From positions 1 to 40,164 of the forward strand of contig UQDO01000015.1 in assembly GCA_900539855.1 (NCBI GenBank): a DNA stretch of 40,164 nt, read 5' to 3'. The position numbers were made by a program, and so were the translations under genes. The notes beneath the pieces were generated by a model that did not search any database, was not told the DNA's origin, and worked only from the letters and a program-made list of their open reading frames with translations. Positions 7,120-14,121 of this stretch are shown one piece after another (position 1 is the stretch's first letter; each line of letters starts with the position of its first letter). The stretch is from an uncultured Oscillospiraceae bacterium. GTDB taxonomy: Bacteria > Bacillota > Clostridia > Oscillospirales > Acutalibacteraceae.

Positions 7120-9014
7120 CACGCAAACAAAGGAAAAACCTTTACAGAATAATAGCCGCCGCAGTTCTGCTTGTCGCTGCGACGCTTGCAGATGTATTCC
7201 TGCTTCCGTCGGGCGGAAAATGGGAGATACTGAAGCTGGCAATATATCTTGTCCCGTATTTTGTAATAGGATATGATATTCTTTGGCGCTCTGCAGTAAA
7301 CATATCGCACGGACAGGTGTTTGACGAAAACTTCCTTATGGTTGTTGCAACACTCGGCGCGCTTTGTATAGGATTTTTTCCCGATACCGAGGAGCAGTAC
7401 CGCGAAGCGGTATTTGTAATGCTGTTCTATCAGGTCGGCGAGCTGTTCCAGAGTGTTGCTGTCGGAAAGAGCAGAAAGTCGATATCCTCGCTTATGGACA
7501 TAAGACCGGATTGCGCGTATATAGAACGTGACGGCGAGCTTGTTCCGGTCGATCCGGAGACCGTTGCGGTAGGGAATATCATTACAGTAAGACCGGGCGA
7601 AAAGATACCGCTTGACGGTATAGTGACCGAGGGAACCTCCGATCTCAATACTGTCGCTCTCACCGGTGAAGCTGATCCGCGTGCGGTGGCAGCCGGCGAC
7701 GCTGTGATAAGCGGTTGCGTCAATATGAGCGGCGTTATAAAGGTAAAGGTTACGCATACCTTCGGGGAGTCTACGGTATCCAAAATACTTGAGCTGGTCG
7801 AAAATTCAAGCGAAAACAAATCAAAGAGCGAACAGTTCATAACCAAGTTTGCAAGGATATATACACCGGCTGTTGTAATAGCCGCTGTGCTCCTGGCTGT
7901 GCTGCCGCCCCTCGTTATTCCGGGCTCATTTATCGCTAATTTCCCGACGTGGCTGATAAGGGCACTGACCTTCCTTGTAATATCGTGCCCCTGCGCGCTG
8001 GTTATTTCCGTGCCGCTGTCATTTTTTGGCGGTATCGGCGGTGCCTCCAAAAAAGGCATACTCGTCAAGGGATCAAACTATCTTGAAACGCTGTCAAAGG
8101 TGAAAACGGCTGTTTTCGACAAAACAGGAACACTGACTAAAGGAACGTTTTCGGTTACCGAGATCCACCCTGAAAATATCACGGAAGAGCAGCTGCTGCA
8201 TCTGGCGGCACACGCAGAGGCATTCTCAAATCACCCCATTGCCGTGTCGCTGAGAAACGCCTACGGCAAGCCGGTGAATATGGACGCTGTCGCCGATGTT
8301 TCGGAGATCACCGGGCGCGGCGTCAAGGCTAAGGTTGACGGTAAAACTGTTTATGCAGGAAATGCGGCGCTGATGCAGGAAATAGGTCTTACGCCTGCAG
8401 CATGCCCGGCTCCCGGCACCGTTATACATGTGTCGTGTGACGGAAAATATGCAGGTTATCTGCTTATATCGGACACTCCAAAGGAAACCTCAAAGGCGGC
8501 AATAGCAGCATTAAAGGAGTGCGGAGTCGAAAGAATAGTCATGCTTACCGGCGACCGCAAGGAAACCGCCGAGGCAATTTCAAAGGAGCTTTCGATAGAC
8601 GAATACCACGCCGGACTGCTTCCTGCCGATAAGGTCGATATGGTGGAAAAACTGCTTTCGGAAAACAGGACAGACGGCAAGCTTGCCTTTGTGGGCGACG
8701 GCATAAATGACGCGCCGGTGCTCATGCGTGCCGATGTGGGTATAGCCATGGGAGCTCTCGGTTCGGATGCCGCTATTGAGGCTGCCGATATTGTACTTAT
8801 GGATGACGACCCTGCAAAGATAGCCGAGGCAATGAAGATTTCAAGGTTCACACTTCGCATCGTCAGACAGAATATAGTTTTTGCCCTTGCGGTCAAGGCG
8901 GCGGTGCTTCTGCTTGGCGCTTTAGGACTGGCACCGATGTGGCTTGCGGTATTTGCGGATGTCGGCGTAGCATTTTTGGCAATACTCAACGCAATGAGAA
9001 CGCTGAAAAAGTAG
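7116..9014 (+). CDS. cadA: P1B-type heavy-metal exporting ATPase (Cd/Zn/Pb class)
   Basis: Membrane pump that exports divalent soft metals using ATP, 632 aa. Motifs: TGEAD actuator loop, intramembrane CPC motif at Cys291-Pro-Cys293 (SCPCALV), phosphorylation site DKTGTLTKG with Asp335, the P1B hallmark His-Pro in SNHPIAVS, MLTGDR, and GDGINDAP (Asp528 and Asp532). The last TM region contains DVGVAFLAILNAMR, as in Zn/Cd pumps. It has no N-terminal HMA domain because that is encoded by the preceding gene. The ATG at 7116 overlaps the HMA stop by 4 nt; no strong SD is visible, so coupled translation is likely. CadA versus ZntA cannot be separated by sequence reading. Confidence 0.9.
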   Translation: MTRKQRKNLYRIIAAAVLLVAATLADVFLLPSGGKWEILKLAIYLVPYFVIGYDILWRSAVNISHGQVFDENFLMVVATLGALCIGFFPDTEEQYREAVFVMLFYQVGELFQSVAVGKSRKSISSLMDIRPDCAYIERDGELVPVDPETVAVGNIITVRPGEKIPLDGIVTEGTSDLNTVALTGEADPRAVAAGDAVISGCVNMSGVIKVKVTHTFGESTVSKILELVENSSENKSKSEQFITKFARIYTPAVVIAAVLLAVLPPLVIPGSFIANFPTWLIRALTFLVISCPCALVISVPLSFFGGIGGASKKGILVKGSNYLETLSKVKTAVFDKTGTLTKGTFSVTEIHPENITEEQLLHLAAHAEAFSNHPIAVSLRNAYGKPVNMDAVADVSEITGRGVKAKVDGKTVYAGNAALMQEIGLTPAACPAPGTVIHVSCDGKYAGYLLISDTPKETSKAAIAALKECGVERIVMLTGDRKETAEAISKELSIDEYHAGLLPADKVDMVEKLLSENRTDGKLAFVGDGINDAPVLMRADVGIAMGALGSDAAIEAADIVLMDDDPAKIAEAMKISRFTLRIVRQNIVFALAVKAAVLLLGALGLAPMWLAVFADVGVAFLAILNAMRTLKK

Positions 9015-9067
9015 TTGCATTGAAAATGGGTGCAGAAAAAACAATCGGGTTGATTAATATATCCGAA

Positions 9068-9354
9068 AACGGTGGGAGCAAAACTCCCACCGTTGAGCGT
9101 GTCGAAAAAGTCGACACGCTTTTGGACGGGAATGCCGCTCGCTCGAAAATCAAAGATTTTCGGACTGCGCTCTATCCCCGCCAATACCACCCCAGTGTCC
9201 TTGAAAAACCGCTATATTCTGCGGTTTTTCGCTTACAAGGTGTTTTTCCGCCGCGCATGTCAGCGGAAAAACAGAAAATGCAGCATAACCGACGAAAGAG
9301 TAGACTTTGAGGTTTACCGACAGATTGAACGGTGGGAGCAAAACTCCCACCGTT
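9068..9354. repeat. Array of six hairpins with identical flanking palindromes
   Basis: The 550-nt gap between cadA and pepT holds consecutive inverted repeats: H1 9068-9094 (arms AACGGTGGGAG / CTCCCACCGTT, loop CAAAA), H2 9096-9120 (AGCGTGTCGA / TCGACACGCT), H3 9144-9162 (CGAAAATC / GATTTTCG), H4 9203-9230 (GAAAAACCGC / GCGGTTTTTC), H5 9241-9273 (TGTTTTTCCGC / GCGGAAAAACA) and H6 9328-9354, identical to H1. All stems are perfect. Open frames run through it, but they have no SD and consist of palindrome-derived sequence, so I do not call a gene. It could be a composite repeat element or a structured RNA at the 3' end of the cad transcript. Confidence 0.75.
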
Positions 9355-9360
9355 ATTTTT
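9328..9360 (+). terminator. Likely terminator of the metal operon
   Basis: The last hairpin (11-bp stem, CAAAA loop) is followed by ATTTTT. H2 at 9096-9123 also ends in TTTT and could terminate earlier. Confidence 0.65.
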
Positions 9361-9367
9361 AGATATA

Positions 9368-9486
9368 ATAAATTTCAGTTTATAGGTGTACAAAAAACAA
9401 ATGGCTAATTGAATTTTTGTAAGGAACGACACACAGGTCGTTCCCTACGTCCGTCAATATTTCATTACGCAGATAAACTAAAATTT
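9368..9486. repeat. MITE-like repeat, copy 2
   Basis: Second copy of the 6181-6304 element in the same orientation. The left terminal repeat (9368-9383) differs by one base from copy 1, and the right one (9473-9486) matches 14 bases. The centre is a better preserved palindrome: arms GTAAGGAACGAC (9419-9430) and GTCGTTCCCTAC (9437-9448) around ACACAG. It has no ORF. Confidence 0.8.
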
Positions 9487-9513
9487 CGTCTGCCGCAAAA
9501 TCCGAATAATATG

Positions 9514-9542
9514 TTGCGGGAACTTAGAATATGTGATAAAAT
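9514..9542 (+). promoter_or_regulatory. Putative pepT promoter
   Basis: TTGCGG (9514-9519), 17-bp spacer, TAAAAT (9537-9542), 29 nt before the pepT start. Confidence 0.5.
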
Positions 9543-9571
9543 TATAGCTAAAGCAAAAAGGAGATAATTTT

Positions 9572-10738
9572 ATGAATGTTACGGAACGCTTTTTGAAATA
9601 TGTTACATTTGCCACTGCGTCTGATGAGGACAGCACCACATTTCCGTCAACATCAGGTCAGCTCGTACTTGCCGATTATCTGACCGAAGAGCTGCGGATG
9701 ATAGGAGTTGCCGATGCCCAGCGCGACCTAAACGGATATGTCTACGGTCATATTCCGGCAACACCGGGCTTTGAAAATGAGCCGGTAATAGGTCTTATAG
9801 CCCATATGGATACATCACCTGACGCGCCGGGTGAAAATGTAAACCCTAAGATAGTAAAATACGACGGCAAAAATCTGCCCATGATCGACGACCGCTACAT
9901 AGGCGAGGACATGATAGTGAGCGACGGTACGACACTGCTCGGTGCGGATGATAAAGCCGGCGTTGCCGAGATAGTTTCCGCATGCGAAAGACTTATAAAC
10001 GGTGAAGTAAAGCACGGTGCTGTCAGCATTTGCTTTACGCCGGACGAGGAAATAGGCAGCGGCGCCGACAGGTTTGATCACAAACGCTTTGCCGCTGATT
10101 TTGCCTATACGGTAGACGGGGGCGAGCTTGGCGGAATTGAGTACGAAAACTTCAACGCCGCAGCAGTAAGACTGAATGTCTACGGACTGAATACACATCC
10201 GGGCTCGGCTAAGGGAAAGATGCGTAATGCCGCTTTGTATCTGAATGAATTCATTTCAATGCTGCCCGATGCCGAAACTCCGGCGCATACAGAGGGCAGG
10301 GAAGGCTTCTATCACGTTTCCTATGTGAACGGGACCGAGTCGAAAGCCGAGCTTCATATGATAATCAGGGATCACGACCGTGAAAAATTTGAGGGCCGCA
10401 AGCTGTTTGTAAGCAGGTTGGCAGCCTATCTTAATGATAAATACGGTGACGGTACATTTTCATTACAGATAACCGACAGCTATTATAACATGCGCGAGAT
10501 TATCGAAAAACACATGGAAATAGTGGAGCGCGCGAAAGAGGCAATGCTGGCAAACGGTGTTGAACCGGTTATCACTGCGATTCGCGGCGGCACTGACGGA
10601 GCAAGACTTTCTTTTGAGGGACTGCCCTGTCCGGACATTTCGACCGGAGGAATGAATTATCACAGCATCTATGAGGCGATACCTGTATCGGCTCTTGGCA
10701 AAATGACCGATATTATTGTTAAAATAGTTGAAGCGTGA
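9572..10738 (+). CDS. pepT: Peptidase T (tripeptide aminopeptidase, M20B)
   Basis: Cytoplasmic di-zinc aminopeptidase removing the N-terminal residue of tripeptides, a logical partner of the peptide importer at 219-5984. The 388-aa protein has the M20 signature: first zinc His78 and Asp80 in AHMDTSPD, the bridging Asp in LGADDKAG (around 126-127), catalytic Glu159 with Glu160 in TPDEEIGSG, the next ligand Asp in VDGGELG, and a C-terminal His364 in MNYHSIYEA. The His78 position is the same as in the enterobacterial enzyme. ATG start with AAAAGGAG (9556-9563) at good spacing. Single-gene unit with its own promoter and terminator. Confidence 0.95.
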   Translation: MNVTERFLKYVTFATASDEDSTTFPSTSGQLVLADYLTEELRMIGVADAQRDLNGYVYGHIPATPGFENEPVIGLIAHMDTSPDAPGENVNPKIVKYDGKNLPMIDDRYIGEDMIVSDGTTLLGADDKAGVAEIVSACERLINGEVKHGAVSICFTPDEEIGSGADRFDHKRFAADFAYTVDGGELGGIEYENFNAAAVRLNVYGLNTHPGSAKGKMRNAALYLNEFISMLPDAETPAHTEGREGFYHVSYVNGTESKAELHMIIRDHDREKFEGRKLFVSRLAAYLNDKYGDGTFSLQITDSYYNMREIIEKHMEIVERAKEAMLANGVEPVITAIRGGTDGARLSFEGLPCPDISTGGMNYHSIYEAIPVSALGKMTDIIVKIVEA

Positions 10739-10746
10739 AAAAGCCT

Positions 10747-10789
10747 GCCTGCACCGATATATTTTTCGGTGCAGGCATTTTGTATTTTT
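10747..10789 (+). terminator. pepT terminator
   Basis: Perfect 11-bp stem GCCTGCACCGA / TCGGTGCAGGC followed by ATTTTGTATTTTT. Confidence 0.9.
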
Positions 10790-10901
10790 GGCTTTAACAA
10801 ATAAGTGATTATGCATGTTTTGTGTCGATTATATCAAAGGAAAATTGCTTAAAAGCAGCAGTATGACGCGTAATATTTATACAAAATGCATAAATTTAAT
10901 T

Positions 10902-10931
10902 TTGACAATTAGATGATTTGAATAATATGAC
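10902..10931 (+). promoter_or_regulatory. Putative promoter of the extracellular glycan operon
   Basis: Consensus TTGACA (10902-10907) and a poorer -10, TATGAC (10926-10931), 18 bp apart. The remaining leader to 11059 has two purine-rich SD-like tracts (GGGAGG near 11021 and GGAGGG before the gene) but no separate small ORF I could support. Confidence 0.45.
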
Positions 10932-11059
10932 TAAATAATGGCGAGTTTTTAGTGTCGGAAGTATCAAACAGTGCTGATTTATGCATTTACTTGTGTTTCC
11001 CTCTAACGTATCATATAGACAGGGAGGACCTAACTATATCTATTTACGGAGGGAAAAAC

Positions 11060-13858
11060 ATGAAAATCCATCAGAAGAATGGGCAAAGATATTTTGCCAT
11101 GTTTCTGTCGGCTGTTTTGACCGCAGGAACGATGATGGCTGCACTGATCGTTCCATCAGCATCAGCCAGGGTCGTCGATAAATATGCCGGCACCTTTACA
11201 TACGATTTTCTGAAGGACGGCGAGAGCTGCTACGAAGCCGAAAATATTGTTGACGGCTATCTTGATAACGACGGCTTTACATATGCGCTTCGTATGAATT
11301 ACGAGGTCGACAGCGAGGGTATGCACTTTAAGTCCGGCAGACCTACCGGCGCTACCGCCGTCGATTCGGCACATAGCGGACTGTGGGTAAAGACCGACAC
11401 GCCTTACGGTGCATTCCTTGTTAAGGATGCCGATTACGCTACTGCGGACAATCCCGACGGCAACGTTATTATAAGGAAGGGTTATAAATATAAAATAACC
11501 GTTAATTATAAAATCGAGAGCGTTGACGAGAGCAATGTTAACACGGTGTCCATCGGTCTGGGACAGACCACAGGCGGAAGCATTGCAGGCAATGACTTTA
11601 AGGCATTTAAGAGTGTCCGTAATAATGTTGATACCGCAAATGTGACTACCGATGATGCGACACTTACATTTGAGTTTATTGCCGATGAGAGCCAATACGC
11701 TGCAAACAATGAAAAGCTAGGAATATATGCCGGCTATTACGGCACTGCAAGCAATATGAACTCCAGAGCAAGATACCTTATAAAAAATGTTTTTGTTGAA
11801 GTATCAAAATTAAGCGCTACTGCCTATGATTTCATTGGTGCGGACGGCACTAAAATCTTTGATGACAAATCGGATGTTTCCAATAGTAACTGGGCGAATT
11901 TTTCAAGGGTAAATGTGGTCCGCACTGCACACAGCACCGGTGAAAACGGTTTTACCGTTATATCCGGACGCAGCGAGGAATATCAGAACGGTACTATGAG
12001 TGCCGCATATCTTGTCGGCGATCCCGATCATTTGGGGACGCTTGGCAGCCGCTTTGTTAAAATGGTCGCAGGAAAAGAGTACGGCGTTACAGTGAAGTAT
12101 AAGCTCCTTAACAGCGGCAGAGGAAATGCAGACAGTACCATTTTACAGGAGGATCCGTATGCAAACGATCCGCAGCTTACCCTCGGTCTCGCGACGCTCA
12201 GCGACAATCGTATCGACGGAGCTCTGACCGTTGTAGCAAAGGATATTATCAACCGTGATACCGGCGCCCCCGAGGGAACCGATTCAGACATAATTCTTGA
12301 CGGCGAATGGCGTTATATGTCTGCCGATATAGTTGCGGACAGCGCCATGGCAGGCAAGTGGCTTGCGATAAGCGCGGGCTTTAAAAATGCATTCAATATA
12401 GTTATGAATACCGACGACTGTGTTCAGTTCCTTATTGAGAAAGTGACCGTTACTGTTAAGGATTCGACCGAAAAGTCACTGTCCCGTATAGCGGAATACG
12501 GCTTTGACGGCACACTTGATATTTACCATGCCGACAGCAGCTATGTTATTGAGACCGGCAAGTACTTTGCAGATATAAACAGCGGCGCTGTTTATACCGA
12601 GATTCCCTCGTCGGACGCTTCGGTTATGTGCGTAAGCAAGGGCAGCTTTGTTGCAGCCGAGAATGTTGATAATGTAGTTACCTATAAAGAGGTCGAATGC
12701 GGAACCGCTCCTTATCTGCCGCAGAACCGCCTTGGCGAGGGTGCGATGTACTGGACCGACGCCGGAGGCAGCAGGATCACCGATTGGTCGGCTGAAGGCA
12801 TCCGCAAGATATACGCAAAATATCCGACCGATGCCGCAGCGTGGGATTTCAGCAACGGTGAGCTTGACGTTTACTATACCATACAGGCATCAAAGAACGC
12901 TTCCACTACTAATTCGACCTATTCGTTCGGAAGCGACGCGACACATAAGAGCTTCATTAACATAAAGGATGCAGGTACTGCTTCCTTCAGGGTTGAACTG
13001 GCACTCTCGGCTACCCCGGGCGCCGGAAAGACCGACGGCTACAGAGTAACAGCCGGCAAATACGCCATTCAGTTCAGCATCAAGCTTTCCAAGGAAGAGG
13101 AAAAGGGCTCGCTCCGCTTCTATCTTGTCGATAAGAACGGTATCGGTCAGCCAGGTCACAAAGCCGGCAATATCGTTATCAAGAACAATATTACCTATAA
13201 TAATGGTGAATGGACAACATATAACGCTGAGTTTACCGTCCCGACTATCACAAATTGCTCAACCTGTGAGAATACACCGCTTGATGTTCTTATGCTCTGC
13301 TACTCGTTTGACGGCGGAAAGATGGCAACCGACATTTCGCTTGCCGATATAAAGATCAAGAAGATCGGTGACGATACCTCTATTTACAGCAATGCTGTCG
13401 GTAATGCCTACAGCTCGATACGCGGTGAGAGCGGAGCAGGCGAGGATTATGTTTCAGCAGGCCTCCGTTTCAGAGCGCATCTTGAAAATGATTACCTTGC
13501 AAAGGTCAATGCCGCCGATGAGGCAGGTTTCATAATTGCTCCCGAAAAAAATACCGTCGCCGAAGGCTGGTACGATATCAGCAACACAAGTGCCGGTCTT
13601 ATAAAGTCGGTTGCTGTAAAAAAGCTGGGTATGAATGAAGTCATATACGATGAAGGCGACGGCTACAATGATTATCAGCTGATACTTACCGGACTTACAA
13701 AGGACGGGCAGCAGAAGAGCCTTAAGGGCACAAACTTTGTTTCTGTGTTCTATATCAAGACAGGCGATACCTATGAGTACTTTTATGTAAGACAGGGATC
13801 GTATGACACCGTTAAGTCCGCTTATGCTGCGAGCGGTGCCAGCGTTTCCAACTACTGA
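11060..13858 (+). CDS. Large secreted multi-domain protein, carbohydrate-binding-like
   Basis: Unrecognised as a whole; 932 aa. Signal peptide about residues 1-36 (basic MKIHQKNGQR, hydrophobic core, SASA cleavage region). Two to three beta-rich modules of about 180 residues follow, each ending in a strand like YLIKNVFVEV or FLIEKVTVTV, the pattern of jelly-roll carbohydrate-binding modules. Near residues 520-600 is a degenerate InlB-type B-repeat region, then another jelly-roll (WDFSNGELDVYYT onward). The C-terminal 150 residues form a different domain beginning around AYSSIRGESG with GLRFRAHL and AGFIIAP, a type I associate with secreted clostridial proteins. No TM anchor or catalytic motif is seen. 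The start is ATG 11060 with GGAGGG; an upstream in-frame extension lacks a signal peptide. Confidence 0.8.
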   Translation: MKIHQKNGQRYFAMFLSAVLTAGTMMAALIVPSASARVVDKYAGTFTYDFLKDGESCYEAENIVDGYLDNDGFTYALRMNYEVDSEGMHFKSGRPTGATAVDSAHSGLWVKTDTPYGAFLVKDADYATADNPDGNVIIRKGYKYKITVNYKIESVDESNVNTVSIGLGQTTGGSIAGNDFKAFKSVRNNVDTANVTTDDATLTFEFIADESQYAANNEKLGIYAGYYGTASNMNSRARYLIKNVFVEVSKLSATAYDFIGADGTKIFDDKSDVSNSNWANFSRVNVVRTAHSTGENGFTVISGRSEEYQNGTMSAAYLVGDPDHLGTLGSRFVKMVAGKEYGVTVKYKLLNSGRGNADSTILQEDPYANDPQLTLGLATLSDNRIDGALTVVAKDIINRDTGAPEGTDSDIILDGEWRYMSADIVADSAMAGKWLAISAGFKNAFNIVMNTDDCVQFLIEKVTVTVKDSTEKSLSRIAEYGFDGTLDIYHADSSYVIETGKYFADINSGAVYTEIPSSDASVMCVSKGSFVAAENVDNVVTYKEVECGTAPYLPQNRLGEGAMYWTDAGGSRITDWSAEGIRKIYAKYPTDAAAWDFSNGELDVYYTIQASKNASTTNSTYSFGSDATHKSFINIKDAGTASFRVELALSATPGAGKTDGYRVTAGKYAIQFSIKLSKEEEKGSLRFYLVDKNGIGQPGHKAGNIVIKNNITYNNGEWTTYNAEFTVPTITNCSTCENTPLDVLMLCYSFDGGKMATDISLADIKIKKIGDDTSIYSNAVGNAYSSIRGESGAGEDYVSAGLRFRAHLENDYLAKVNAADEAGFIIAPEKNTVAEGWYDISNTSAGLIKSVAVKKLGMNEVIYDEGDGYNDYQLILTGLTKDGQQKSLKGTNFVSVFYIKTGDTYEYFYVRQGSYDTVKSAYAASGASVSNY

Positions 13859-13872
13859 TAAGGAGTAAAAAA

Positions 13873-14022
13873 ATGATGAAATACGAGAAACCGAGTGTTG
13901 ACATTTTAAACCTTATGAGTAAGACCGCCGTTGCTGCCGACGATCCGTTCAGCCTTTTGGAGCTGGGCGAGGGCGGCAAAGAGGTGGAAATATCTGTAAA
14001 CGACTTTTGGGATTTGACTTGA
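13873..14022 (+). CDS. 49-residue small peptide of unknown function
   Basis: A genuine-looking small gene: AAGGAG (13860-13865) seven bases before tandem ATGs, only 14 nt after the 932-aa secreted protein gene, so co-transcribed. It begins MMKYEKPSVDILNL, continues with SKTAVAADDPFSLLEL, has an EGG turn, and ends EVEISVNDFWDLT. It lacks a signal peptide or TM segment and is acidic in its second half. The YEKP + hydrophobic opening resembles the start of short clostridial peptides that often sit beside secreted-protein genes; their function is unknown to me. It is not called a RiPP because no maturase or peptidase exporter is nearby. Confidence 0.72.
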   Translation: MMKYEKPSVDILNLMSKTAVAADDPFSLLELGEGGKEVEISVNDFWDLT

Positions 14023-14121
14023 GCAGGAAAAAAATATATAATATACATAAATCGGGTCGCAAACGATTTGATTTTGTGAATGTTATATAAAACCACAAAC
14101 TGTTAGCAAAGGAAAAAGCTT

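Noticed and set aside
8939..9362. Overlapping plus-strand open frames of 96-123 codons in the hairpin array
   Set aside because: They lack SDs, are built from palindromic sequence, and one starts inside cadA; such frames arise from repeats.
10952..11059. N-terminal extension of the 932-aa secreted protein
   Set aside because: It would precede the signal peptide with 36 codons from the leader; the ATG at 11060 has the GGAGGG site.
13873..14022. Calling the 49-aa peptide a RiPP precursor
   Set aside because: No radical-SAM, cyclase, protease or dedicated exporter gene is nearby, and the C-terminus has no typical core residues; the function is left open.
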